From: JAWRCU01 sp033542235
GTDB taxonomy: Bacteria; Pseudomonadota; Alphaproteobacteria; Rhizobiales; Rhizobiaceae
Reading direction: 5' to 3'
DNA length: 64,000 nucleotides
Assembly (NCBI RefSeq): GCF_033542235.1
Contig: NZ_JAWRCU010000006.1
Span: 248,001-312,000 of the forward strand
The position numbers and the translations under genes were made by a program. Shown piece after piece: positions 1 to 8,678 of this stretch. Each line of letters starts with the position of its first letter. Within the stretch, counting starts at the first letter, position 1. The notes under the pieces were generated by a model that worked only from the letters and a program-made list of their open reading frames with translations, did no database searches and was not told the DNA's origin.

Positions 1-2
1 TG

Positions 3-1934
3 GGCACCGTCGTCAATGACGCTCTGCTGCGGTTCGCTCGCAGCGACGCCACGACTTTCGCGGGCGCGATTTCCGGAGCGGGGATCGTACAGGTCTTGAC
101 CGGGGCCGTGACGCTCACCGCCGACGACACCTATGCTGGCGGCACGAGCATCTCGAATGGAGCATCGCTGAGCGTCGGTAACGGCGGCACAGTGGGCTCG
201 ATCGGCAGCGGTGATGTGTTCGTCGGCGGCTCCCTCATCTTCAACCGGTCGAACGATTTAACCGTCGGCAGCAGGCTGGTCGGCACAGGCGCGCTGCGAC
301 AGATCGGTTCGGGCAAGACCGAACTGACCGGCGACAACTCTCTATTCACCGGCGCTACGTCGATCGAGAGCGGCACGCTGGCCGTCAACGGCAAGCTCGG
401 CGGCACGCTCGACGTCTGGACGGGCGGCCGCCTGCAAGGCACCGGCACGGTCGGCAACACGGTGGTCTCAGGTGTGATCGCACCCGGCAATTCGATCGGC
501 ACGCTCAATGTCGGCAACATCGCCTTCAACGCCGGCTCGATTTACGAGGTGGAAGTCAACGCGGCAGGCCAGACTGATCTCATCAAGGCAAGCGGCACGG
601 CCACGATCAACGGCGGGACGGTGCAGGTGCTGGCCGGATCGGGCAACTACGCGCCTGCCACCCAATACACCATCCTGACGGCCACCGGCGGGCGTACTGG
701 CACCTTCACCGGCGGCGTCACCTCGAACTTGGCCTTCCTCGAGCCTTCGCTCAGCTATGACGCCAACAACATCTATCTGACAATGACGCGGAACGACATC
801 AGCTTCCAGAATGTCGGCATCACCCCGAACCAGATCGCCACCGGCGGCGGTGTCGAAAGCCTTGGCCTCGGCAATGCGGTCTATGATGCAGTGCTGAACC
901 TGTCGGCGCCGCAGGCGCAGTATGCCTTCGACCAGCTCTCCGGCGAGATCCAAGCCTCGGCGAAGACGGCGATGCTCGAGGACAGCCGTTTCGTGCGCAA
1001 CGCCGTCAACGACCGCATCCGTGCGGCCTTCGACAGCGTGGGGGCTTCGAAGACCGGCGTCGTGACCTATATCGACGGCAAGCCGGTCGCGGTCGCGCCG
1101 AATGCCGATGGGCTGGCGCTCTGGGGTCAGGGCTTCGGCTCCTGGGGTCATACCGACGGCGACAACAATGCCGCCCGCCTCAACCGCTCGACCGGCGGCT
1201 TCTTCATCGGCGCCCACGCGCCGGCGTTCGACACCTGGCGCTTCGGCGCGGTCGCCGGCTTCAGCCGTACCGATTTCGACGTCAAGGATCGTCGTTCCTC
1301 CGGCTCGAGCGACAATTATCACGTCGGTCTCTATGGCGGCACGACCTGGGGCGAGCTCGCCTTCCGGTCGGGCGCCGCCTACACCTGGAGTGATGTGACC
1401 ACCAGCCGCGGCGTGTCGTTCCCCGGCTTCGGGGATAGCCTGAAGGCCGACTACAACGCCGGCACAGCGCAGGTCTTCGGTGAGCTTGGCTACGGCATGA
1501 ACATGGGTCCGGCCCGGTTCGAGCCCTTCGCCAACCTTGCCTATGTCAGCGTCCACATCGACAGCTTCACCGAAAAGGGCGGAGCGGCGGCGCTGACCAG
1601 CCAGGGCGAGACCTCCGATGCGACGTTCACGGCGCTCGGCCTGCGCGCCTCGACCACGTTCGATCTGAACGGTGCGGCCGTCACCGCCAAAGGCACCCTC
1701 GGCTGGCGCCATGCCTTCGGGGACGTGACGCCGCTGTCGACCATGCGCTTCGCGGCCGGTGGCGATGCCTTCTCCATCGGCGGGGTGCCGATCGCCCGCG
1801 ATGCGGCCGTGCTCGAAGCCGGTCTTGACTTCAACCTGTCGCAGTCCGCCACCCTCGGCGTCACCTACGGCGGACAGTTCGGCTCGGGCATGTCGGACCA
1901 ATCCGTCAAGGCGAACCTCAATGTGAAGTTCTGA
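3..1934 (+). CDS. Autotransporter outer-membrane beta-barrel protein (5' truncated by window)
   Basis: This is the C-terminal part of a type Va autotransporter; the reading frame is open to the window edge, so the true start and any signal peptide lie upstream. The first part is Gly/Thr/Asn-rich passenger repeat (motifs such as TYAGGTSI and NSLFTGATSI), which normally folds as a beta-helix exposed on the cell surface. The last ~280 residues (from about LALWGQGFGSWG) are the translocating beta-barrel, and the protein ends NVKF with a terminal Phe, as beta-barrel proteins do for BAM insertion. The globin gene follows within 10 bases, suggesting one transcript. The passenger's function (adhesin, protease or other) cannot be read here. 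Confidence 0.9.
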   Translation, partial: GTVVNDALLRFARSDATTFAGAISGAGIVQVLTGAVTLTADDTYAGGTSISNGASLSVGNGGTVGSIGSGDVFVGGSLIFNRSNDLTVGSRLVGTGALRQIGSGKTELTGDNSLFTGATSIESGTLAVNGKLGGTLDVWTGGRLQGTGTVGNTVVSGVIAPGNSIGTLNVGNIAFNAGSIYEVEVNAAGQTDLIKASGTATINGGTVQVLAGSGNYAPATQYTILTATGGRTGTFTGGVTSNLAFLEPSLSYDANNIYLTMTRNDISFQNVGITPNQIATGGGVESLGLGNAVYDAVLNLSAPQAQYAFDQLSGEIQASAKTAMLEDSRFVRNAVNDRIRAAFDSVGASKTGVVTYIDGKPVAVAPNADGLALWGQGFGSWGHTDGDNNAARLNRSTGGFFIGAHAPAFDTWRFGAVAGFSRTDFDVKDRRSSGSSDNYHVGLYGGTTWGELAFRSGAAYTWSDVTTSRGVSFPGFGDSLKADYNAGTAQVFGELGYGMNMGPARFEPFANLAYVSVHIDSFTEKGGAAALTSQGETSDATFTALGLRASTTFDLNGAAVTAKGTLGWRHAFGDVTPLSTMRFAAGGDAFSIGGVPIARDAAVLEAGLDFNLSQSATLGVTYGGQFGSGMSDQSVKANLNVKF

Positions 1935-1942
1935 GAGTGGAA

Positions 1943-2422
1943 ATGGACGACCGGGCGATTTCCCTCATTCTGGGGAGCTTCAGGGAATTGATCCCGATGG
2001 CCGAACAGGCGGACGTTTTGTTCAACGCCCGCCTGCTCGACACCTGTCCGGATGTCTATCGGCTGTTTGCCGCGGACGTCGATCCGAAGGACAGGACGCT
2101 CGTTGGGACGCTCAGGCTCATATTCGGGCACATCAACCGCTTCGGCGCGATCCTGCCGACGGTGCGGGCGCTCGCCGGATCACACAAGGTCTTTCGGCTG
2201 ATCGAGGTTTATTACCACGAGCTTGCCGAGGTGCTGATCTGGACGCTGCGGCGAAGCCTCGGCTTTCGCTTCACGACCGAGGTTGAACGGGCCTGGCATC
2301 AAGCGCTTCACGCGCCCGTCGCCGCCGGCCCGCCATTGACGCCGCGCCCGGATGCTGTTTCCGAGGAAGACGGAAGACCCACGATACAGATCCATCGCGT
2401 GCGCGCGGTGAACAGCAACTGA
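1943..2422 (+). CDS. Globin-domain protein
   Basis: A 159-residue single-domain protein with the helical pattern of a bacterial globin. SHKVFRLIEVYYHEL supplies a candidate proximal (F8) His, and the E/G/H-helix signature LIWTLRRSLG..FT.EVERAWHQAL is typical of the flavohaemoglobin/globin-sensor family. No reductase or output domain follows; instead there is a ~30-residue polar tail. A GTG at 1937 is an alternative start; ATG 1943 was preferred because GAGAG lies just upstream. It sits 8 bases after the autotransporter and just before a SapC-like gene. Oxygen or NO binding is inferred from the fold; the physiological role is unknown. Confidence 0.7.
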   Translation: MDDRAISLILGSFRELIPMAEQADVLFNARLLDTCPDVYRLFAADVDPKDRTLVGTLRLIFGHINRFGAILPTVRALAGSHKVFRLIEVYYHELAEVLIWTLRRSLGFRFTTEVERAWHQALHAPVAAGPPLTPRPDAVSEEDGRPTIQIHRVRAVNSN

Positions 2423-2463
2423 AGCCGTTGGCGCACAGCGCCATGACAGGACCCAAGGCGACC

Positions 2464-3255
2464 ATGACAAAGAGAATACAAAACGAAACGGCGGCCGCGC
2501 CGCTCCCCCTCTTTTACAAGGACCCGGTGCTTCTTCGCTTTGAAGAACACGGCGACGTCGGGCTGATTTCGGCCGCGGATTTCAGCTTTGCCGCTGAAGC
2601 TGTGGCCATTCCACTTTGCGCCGGCGAGTTCACCGTGGCCATGCGCCATTATCCGATCGTGTTTGCCATGGGCGAGCAGGCCGCGCCGATCGCGTTGGTC
2701 GCCATCGAAGAGAAGCGCAATCTCTTTATTGAGCGCGACGGCACCTGGCGGCCGGGCAGCTACGTGCCCGCCTATGTCCGCCGCTATCCATTCATCGTGA
2801 CGGAAATCCCTGGCCAGGGGCAGCAACTGCTTTCCGTCGATCGTGGATCTGATCGCTTCGTCGCAAAGGTTTCTGCCACCAGGGATGACGCGCAGCGTCT
2901 GTTCGACGCCGAGGGCAAGCCCACACCCACCGCGCAAAACGCGATGGCATTCTGCCATGCCTACCATCAGGACTACAGCAACACGGTCGCCTTCGGCCGG
3001 GCCCTGGTCGCCGCCAAGGTGCTCGAGCCCTACCACGCCGATTTCCGTCTGCCCGACGGCTCGCGGCGTCAACTCGATGGCTTCCTCGCCGTCAACGAGA
3101 CGGCATTCCGGGCGCTTCCGGCCGACACCGTCACCGAATGGCACACAAGGGGCTGGCTAACCCTCGTGGCCCTTCATCTCGCTTCCATGCAGAGCTTTCA
3201 GGCTCTGCTCGAGCTCAACGCGCAGCGGGCAAACGAACGAAAGGCGCTCGCGTGA
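2464..3255 (+). CDS. SapC family protein
   Basis: A 263-residue protein matching the SapC family (named for a Campylobacter surface-array protein). Recognisable stretches are PLFYKDPVLL near the start, FTVAMRHYPIVF, RDGTWRPGSYVPAYVRRYPF in the middle, and the C-terminal LVALHLASMQSFQALLEL. No signal peptide or transmembrane segment is visible, so it is probably cytoplasmic or peripheral. The start at ATG 2464 has an AAGG motif just upstream; the frame stays open to 2428. Its stop overlaps the IalB start (TGATG), indicating translational coupling. The biochemical function of the family is not established. Confidence 0.85.
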   Translation: MTKRIQNETAAAPLPLFYKDPVLLRFEEHGDVGLISAADFSFAAEAVAIPLCAGEFTVAMRHYPIVFAMGEQAAPIALVAIEEKRNLFIERDGTWRPGSYVPAYVRRYPFIVTEIPGQGQQLLSVDRGSDRFVAKVSATRDDAQRLFDAEGKPTPTAQNAMAFCHAYHQDYSNTVAFGRALVAAKVLEPYHADFRLPDGSRRQLDGFLAVNETAFRALPADTVTEWHTRGWLTLVALHLASMQSFQALLELNAQRANERKALA

Positions 3256-3896
3256 TGCGCAGCAAGATCCGTTTCATTGGCTATTCGTGCCTCGCAGCCA
3301 TCGCCATCGCCGGCGGCGTGACAACATGGCTGGTTTCGGAGGGAGGCGTCGCAACGCCGAGCCAAGCCGCTTCGGTCAACGAAAACCACGAGGACCCGGC
3401 TCCGCAGCGTCTCCAACTCGCGCCGGTACCGACCACAGGCGGCGGCTCGACGCTGCCGGGCGGCGCGTCTTCGCTCACCGAGACCTACAAGGATTGGCGT
3501 GTCGCGTGCGTCCAGCAGGGAACAGCGAAACGATGCGCCATGTCGCAGGTGCAGACGCAGCAAAACGGCCAGCGCGTCCTCGCCGTTGAGCTGAGCCCGC
3601 CGAGCGGCAACACCATCTCCGGCACGCTCGTCATGCCCTTCGGCCTGGCGCTCGATTCCGGGGTTGCTTTCCAGATCGACGACAACCCGGCGATGCAGCC
3701 AATCCGCTTCCGCACCTGCGTTCCCGGTGGATGCCTCGTCAACATCAGCTTCGACGCGCCGACGCTTGTGGCGTTGCGGGCCGGCGCGGCGCTCAAGGTC
3801 AAGGCCACGGCCGATGGGGGTGCATCCGCGCCGTTCTCCATTTCGCTCCAGGGCTTTGGCACAGCTCTCGACCGCGTGGCGGCGCTCGCCCGATGA
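3255..3896 (+). CDS. Invasion-associated locus B (IalB) family protein
   Basis: A 213-residue secreted protein: a charged start (MRSKIRF) and a hydrophobic segment (about residues 7-28) form a signal peptide or anchor, followed by a low-complexity Pro/Gly linker and the IalB domain beginning TYKDWRVACVQ. Paired cysteines (KRCAMSQVQ and RTCVPGGCLV) fit the family's disulfide pattern. IalB was named from Bartonella, where the locus aids erythrocyte invasion, but homologues are common in free-living rhizobia, so no virulence is implied. It is the last gene of the autotransporter-globin-SapC run and overlaps the SapC stop by one base. A decayed insertion sequence begins within about 70 bases downstream. 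Confidence 0.85.
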   Translation: MRSKIRFIGYSCLAAIAIAGGVTTWLVSEGGVATPSQAASVNENHEDPAPQRLQLAPVPTTGGGSTLPGGASSLTETYKDWRVACVQQGTAKRCAMSQVQTQQNGQRVLAVELSPPSGNTISGTLVMPFGLALDSGVAFQIDDNPAMQPIRFRTCVPGGCLVNISFDAPTLVALRAGAALKVKATADGGASAPFSISLQGFGTALDRVAALAR

Positions 3897-3960
3897 TGTC
3901 GCTGATCCAGATTTTGGTGGTCGGCGCGCCAAGGGCGCGGAGCGTGTCGACGGCTTCGTG

Positions 3961-4562
3961 CAATCGGCCCGTCGATGAGCCAGGGCGCGTCGACGCGGTC
4001 ATGGCGCAGCGCAGCCACAAAGGTCATGGTTTTCCAGTGACCATTTGGTACCTTGGCCTTGATCCGCTGTCCGACCGGCGCCCAGCCCGGTAGCGAGGCC
4101 ATGTTGGTCTTGATCCAAGTCTCGTCGATGAACACCAGGCGGGCGGGATCCTGATACTGAACCCACCGCGCACGCCGGCGCGCTATATCTGGACGATCGT
4201 GCTCAGCTGCAATCAGCGTCTTTTTTTGTGACTGAGCTTCTCGGCGTGCACGAACTCCCTTACCGAGCGGTAGTCGACCTTCAGGCCGCGCTCGCCAAGC
4301 TCGGCCACAAGGCCACGCAAGGTGACATCCTTCGTTCGGCAGCGCTCAAACAGCCAGTCGCGCCAAGCCCCCGATATCTTCTTCGGCTTGTAACCGCCGA
4401 CCTGACGGGGGCCGCGCTGCCGGTCTCTTCCACCCGCTTCAACCATTCAATCGCTGCGCTGTAGCTGACGCCAAATCGGGCTGCGGTGGCACGCCGCGAA
4501 AGCCCTTCAATCTGGACCGCCGCAAAAACCCGCTCGCGCAAATCCATCGAATATCGAGCCAT
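3961..4562 (-). pseudogene. IS630-family transposase remnant
   Basis: Read from 4562 downwards, the N-terminal helix-turn-helix part (MARYSMDLRERV, then LSRRATAARFGVS) is intact. Near 4446 one base is missing (SAAP then a shift into QVGGYKPKKISG), which kills the frame. A second junction at 4221-4227 is a run of seven A's followed by G on the coding strand; this is the kind of slippery site used for programmed -1 frameshifting in IS elements, so it may be original. The DDE domain then starts (LVFIDETWIKTNMA, WKTMTFVAALRHDR, APWLIDGPI) and stops abruptly at about 3961, losing the rest of the catalytic core. The element is therefore inactive. The 4563-4856 stretch beyond it holds no convincing gene. 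Confidence 0.8.
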
Positions 4563-4856
4563 CGATGCTGGCCTCCTGCTCAGCATCGAGGTTGAATCAG
4601 ATCGTTGCTGATTTGGGAATCCCACGACTCCTACAAATCTCATCCCGCTCTAAACGTACAGCCGGAAGCTAAGTTGCGCATAGCCGCTCTGCGCCGCTTT
4701 TTTGCCGCCGGAAGAAGGAGTTGGATTTCCTGCAAGCTGCCCGGCGACTTCCTTGCGCTCGCTTGTCGCTGGGACGTCCGTTTCGTCTGCGGAGCAGCTT
4801 TGCGCTTGATCCTCGGTAGCAAGTCTAAGATGCACTTCCCATCGCCCGCTTCCAGC

Positions 4857-6227
4857 TTAGACCAATGCCTCGTGCTGCGCTCGGCCGAGGCTGACGACGG
4901 CGGCGACGCCGGCGAAGGCCCCGGCCAGCACCAGCGCCATCTCCGGAGCCGAGGCGAGCGGGACGACCGCGAAGATGACCGCTATTACGATGGCGCCGAG
5001 TGTCTGGCCGGTCAGCCGCGCAGTGCCTTGCATGGCGCCGGCAGCGCCGCTGCGCGCCTTGGGCGCCGACAGCAGCAGGATGCGGTTGTTCGGGGTCTGG
5101 AACAGGCCGAAGCCGAGGCCGGCAATCGCGGTGCCGATAATGAAAGTCGCTCCGCGCGGATCGGCCGGCAGTAGGCCGACGCTGGCGAGGCCAATGGCCA
5201 GCAGGGCGCCACCCGCGGCGCAGAGCGAGGCCGTCTTCACCCGATTGGCCAACCGCCCGGAGATCGGCGCGATCACCGCCACCGCCGCTGGCCAGGGCAT
5301 CATGTAGAGCCCCGCCTCCGTCGCTGTCATGCCGAGCCTGTGCTGGAGGTAGAAGGGCAAAGCGATCAGGCCCAGCATCTGGCCGGTGAAGCAGCAGACC
5401 GAGGCGATGACAGAGGCTCGGAACGCGGGTGTGACCAAGAGATCGATCGGCACCAGCGGCGCTGCGCTTCGGCGCTCGATCCGCAACAACGCCAAGAGGC
5501 AGACGACCGACGCAGCGATCAGCAGGCCACCCGACACCGGGGTCTGCGCGACGCGGTCGGCGCCGAGGAAGAACAGGACGAACATCAGGGTATTGGCAAC
5601 CAGCGCCTTGCCATCAAGCCGGCGCGCCACGCCCTCCGCCCGGGCCAGAACGGCACCGGACGCCAGCACGACGATACCGAGCGGGATGTTGACGGCGAAG
5701 AGCCAGGGCCAAGATGTCACTGCGAGGATCGCGCCGGCTATGCCCGGTCCGGCGGCCGAGGCGATGGCGATTGTCATGGCGTTGACACCGATGATCGTGC
5801 CGAGGAGACGCTGCGGCACCGAGAACCGCAAGTTCATGATGCCCAACGCCATGATCGCGCCGCCACCGAGGCCTTGCACGAACCGCGCGGCCACCAGCAT
5901 GGGCAGGGTGCTGGAGAAGGCACAGCCCGCCGAGGCCAGCGTGAAGAGCGCTACGCCCGCGAGAAAGACCCGCCGGGGCCCGACCATCTCGCCGATGACG
6001 CCACAGGGCAGCAGCGCCACCAGGACCGCGAGTTGGTAGCTCGAAACGACCCAGACAGTATCGCTCGGGCTGGCATTCAACGAGGCGGCAATCGAGGGCA
6101 GCGCGATGTTGGCTATGGCGCTGTCGAGCACCACGAGCACCAACGTCAGGAGGAGGACGGCTATGGCGACGTGACGGCGTGGCGTCGGCAGGCCGTCGGT
6201 AGGGAGCGTGAGAATCGACTGGGACAT
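4857..6227 (-). CDS. MFS multidrug transporter, DHA2/EmrB-QacA type
   Basis: A 456-residue polytopic inner-membrane protein with at least 12 hydrophobic segments. The first helix carries the family motif LDSAIANIALPSIAASL, followed by WVVSSYQLAVL and the loop GPRRVFLAG (motif A-like), with FVQGLGGGAIM in TM4 and AAGPGIAGAIL in the antiporter motif C region. Proton-driven drug:H+ antiport of the 14-TM EmrB/QacA group is the likely role. It is divergent from the LysR gene at 6319, with a LysR-type box between them, so LysR control of this pump is probable. Its substrate cannot be predicted. Confidence 0.85.
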   Translation of the reverse strand: MSQSILTLPTDGLPTPRRHVAIAVLLLTLVLVVLDSAIANIALPSIAASLNASPSDTVWVVSSYQLAVLVALLPCGVIGEMVGPRRVFLAGVALFTLASAGCAFSSTLPMLVAARFVQGLGGGAIMALGIMNLRFSVPQRLLGTIIGVNAMTIAIASAAGPGIAGAILAVTSWPWLFAVNIPLGIVVLASGAVLARAEGVARRLDGKALVANTLMFVLFFLGADRVAQTPVSGGLLIAASVVCLLALLRIERRSAAPLVPIDLLVTPAFRASVIASVCCFTGQMLGLIALPFYLQHRLGMTATEAGLYMMPWPAAVAVIAPISGRLANRVKTASLCAAGGALLAIGLASVGLLPADPRGATFIIGTAIAGLGFGLFQTPNNRILLLSAPKARSGAAGAMQGTARLTGQTLGAIVIAVIFAVVPLASAPEMALVLAGAFAGVAAVVSLGRAQHEALV

Positions 6228-6273
6228 AAGAGCTTTCCTCTGTGACGCAGTCCTGATATGGCGCCGCTAAGAA

Positions 6274-6288
6274 TTGCACCAGACGCAA
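6274..6288. promoter_or_regulatory. Candidate LysR-type operator (T-N11-A dyad)
   Basis: The 15-base dyad TTGC-N7-GCAA contains a T-N11-A core, the classic LysR recognition format. It lies in the 91-base gap between the divergent MFS and LysR starts, where such a regulator would control both genes. Assignment to this LysR protein is inferred from position. Confidence 0.5.
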
Positions 6289-6318
6289 CGAACTCAACAG
6301 ACCCTTGCGTAGAACGCC

Positions 6319-7215
6319 ATGCGTGACATCGACCTGAACCTGCTCGCCGCCCTAGATGTCCTGCTCCAGGAACGTAGCGTGACCCGGGCCGCGCACAGGT
6401 TGCGGCTCAGCATTTCTGCAATGAGCCGCACCCTGTCGCGGCTGAGGGAGGCGCTCGGCGATCCCGTATTGGTGCCGGCCGGCCGCGCGATGGTGCTCAC
6501 GCCTCACGCCGAGGCCATCGCGGATCAGGTGCGCACGCTTACAGCAGGGGCGCAGGCTGTGCTGCGGCCGCCGGTGCCGATTGATCCCCGGAACATGGAA
6601 CGCGAGTTCACCATGCGAGCCAACGAGGCCTTTACGCAACTCTATGCCGCAAAGCTGAGCGCGGCAGTGTCGGCGGTGGCACCCGGCGTTCGGCTGCGCT
6701 TCTTGCCGAAGCCCGATAAGGATATCGGGCCGCTGCGGGACGGTACGGTCGATCTTGAGATTGGGGTGATCTCTGGCGATGGCGGTGAACTTCGCGCCCA
6801 GACTCTCTATCGCGATACCTATGTCGGTATCGCCCGGGCCGGCCATCCCCTCTTCGATGCGCCGGTCACGCCGGAACGGCTATGCGCCTGGGGCCATGTG
6901 GTGTTCGCTCGGCGGCGGGGTCGTTCGAGCCCGGCAGACGAGGCGCTGGCTGCCCGCGGGCTCTCGCGCCGGGTGAGTGTCATCGTTCCGGGCTTTCCGG
7001 CGGTGATCGCCGTGGTATCGGCCTCCGACTTCCTTGGTCTCGTCCCGCGCTCTGCCTGCCTCGCACTGCCTGGCTACAAGACAGCGCTCTTCGATCTGCC
7101 TATTGCAATGCCCGAGATCGTCGTGTCGCAGATCTGGCATCCGCGGATGGATGGCGACGCCGGCCACCGCTGGCTTCGCGCGATGGTGTTCGAGTCCTTC
7201 CGCAAGGGCCCCTGA
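6319..7215 (+). CDS. LysR-family transcriptional regulator
   Basis: A 298-residue LysR regulator. The N-terminal winged HTH is clear (DLNLLAALDVLLQERSVTRA, then LSISAMSRTLSRLREALGDP), followed by a type 2 periplasmic-binding fold from about residue 90. The sequence style of the first 70 residues resembles the NodD/NahR/MexT-like branch. It is divergently transcribed from the MFS exporter and most likely activates it in response to an exported compound. The inducer is unknown. Confidence 0.88.
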   Translation: MRDIDLNLLAALDVLLQERSVTRAAHRLRLSISAMSRTLSRLREALGDPVLVPAGRAMVLTPHAEAIADQVRTLTAGAQAVLRPPVPIDPRNMEREFTMRANEAFTQLYAAKLSAAVSAVAPGVRLRFLPKPDKDIGPLRDGTVDLEIGVISGDGGELRAQTLYRDTYVGIARAGHPLFDAPVTPERLCAWGHVVFARRRGRSSPADEALAARGLSRRVSVIVPGFPAVIAVVSASDFLGLVPRSACLALPGYKTALFDLPIAMPEIVVSQIWHPRMDGDAGHRWLRAMVFESFRKGP

Positions 7216-7936
7216 CCGACGGTGCTGGCCCTCAATTCGAGAATTGTGACCGTAGGGGAAAAGTCGTCAAGCGGTAGCGCAACATCAAGCCGATCACGAC
7301 AGACGGACCTTGGCACTCAAGGCCATCCTGGCAGCCAACTGGACGAACGGCCATTTCGCGCGTTCGATGTAGTCATGAATGGCACATCGAAGACGACGGG
7401 CTCCCTTTCGTTTGTTAAGAACGCGGCTCCGCCAGAGGTCCTAGGAGCTCGGTCCCGCCTCTTTGGAAGCGCGCGTCTCCCTTCTTGCGAGGTCGTTCAA
7501 CCGATCGACTTAACAGGTTCAGCAGCGCCGTATGCTATGGTTTCCATGCGGAAAAGCAATCCGCCTCAGTCATCGACTGTGGCCCGCGGGTTCGTTCGGA
7601 CTTTCGTGCGCCTGCCGCGCCCGATCCTTTACGAACGGTTGGCTCAGGCTCCGGCTCATTGGCAATATGCTCCCTCGCCGCCAAACTCGGTGAACGCGTG
7701 CACCTGTGCGCCTATCCCCGGCATGTGCGCTCACATTCGTTTTCGTGACGTAGGGTGTCCACCTCTTTTCAGGAAGCTGCCGGGACGCACAAATTCCAGA
7801 AATACTCGCGCCCGATCGATATGCATTGGTCCTGCCGTAAGTGCAATATTTTTGCACTTATGCGGCATTTAATTCCGTTTGCGTTCTGCATTTAAGGCAT
7901 GCAGCTTGGATATTGTCACGAGCCGTGACCTAGACT
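7216..7936. other. Intergenic stretch without supported gene
   Basis: About 720 bases. Open frames exist on both strands (the longest about 216 codons on +), but their translations are low-complexity Ser/Arg/Pro mixtures with no recognisable motif and no good ribosome site. The last ~80 bases before 7937 are AT-richer and probably hold the promoter of the folate-enzyme gene. Confidence 0.5.
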
Positions 7937-8578
7937 ATGCAAGATGACGCGCAAGTCGAAATCATCCAATATCCTTACTCGCATGAACTGCCGCAGGAAC
8001 ACCGCATCGAATCCGCCCGCTCGAAGGCCTGGAACGATATCTCAAGGTGGAGGAAGGCGGAGCGCAAGCGACTGATCGACGAGCGGCTGGCGTTGACGCC
8101 AGAGGAGCGCCAGATTCGTTCAGGACGCATCGCCAGCCTTCTCGACTCCACGATTGGCAATTTTGCCGGCCGCATCGTCGGCTCTTACTGGCCGTTTCGT
8201 GGCGAGCCGGATCTGCGTAACTGGGGTATCATGATCATCGAGCGCGGTGGGCGGATCGCGTTGCCTGTCGTCGTTCAGAAGGGCTGGCCTCTCGAGTACC
8301 GGACCTGGTCGCCCGGCGATCCACTGGAACGCGGCTTCTGGAACATGCTCGTCCCAGCACGTGGTTCTGCCGTACAGCCGGATATCGTGATCGCACCCGT
8401 GGTCGGCTTCGACGATGCAAACTACCGCCTAGGTTACGGCGGCGGATTTTTCGACCGGACGCTGGCAACCATGACGCGAAAGCCGCTGTCCATCGGTGTG
8501 GGGTACGCCCAGAGCTGGATACCGACGGTTTACCCTCAGCACCACGACGTTCCCATGGATGTGATCGTTACGGACTGA
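7937..8578 (+). CDS. 5-formyltetrahydrofolate cyclo-ligase family protein
   Basis: A 213-residue protein of the 5-FCL/MTHFS family, which converts 5-formyl-THF to 5,10-methenyl-THF using ATP. The first ~40 residues are a non-conserved extension; the family part follows, with GSYWPFRGEPDL, RIALPVVV and PLEYRTWSPGDPL, and the C-terminal signature VIAPVVGFDDANYRLGYGGGFFDRTL cut here at its key GYGGGFFDR loop. It is followed 100 bases later by the oxidase gene, with no obvious functional link. This diverged family branch with an extension is often a second copy, so housekeeping folate salvage is likely but not certain. Confidence 0.83.
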   Translation: MQDDAQVEIIQYPYSHELPQEHRIESARSKAWNDISRWRKAERKRLIDERLALTPEERQIRSGRIASLLDSTIGNFAGRIVGSYWPFRGEPDLRNWGIMIIERGGRIALPVVVQKGWPLEYRTWSPGDPLERGFWNMLVPARGSAVQPDIVIAPVVGFDDANYRLGYGGGFFDRTLATMTRKPLSIGVGYAQSWIPTVYPQHHDVPMDVIVTD

Positions 8579-8678
8579 TTGGGCACACAGGCAAGGCCTG
8601 GCGCCATCACGACGGCGGCACCTCGAAGCACCGTCCCCGTTCCGACACCGGGTCTGTGGCAACAGAAAGGCAGGATGC

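Noticed and set aside
468..1901. 477-codon minus-strand frame opposite the autotransporter
   Set aside because: No family motif; explained as a shadow of the beta-barrel coding sequence.
4640..4835. Short basic frames beyond the IS630 remnant
   Set aside because: Lys/Arg/Ala-rich, no family and no ribosome site; likely noncoding IS flank.
7222..7872. 216-codon + frame after the first LysR gene
   Set aside because: No recognisable domain, poor start context, mixed low-complexity composition; treated as intergenic.
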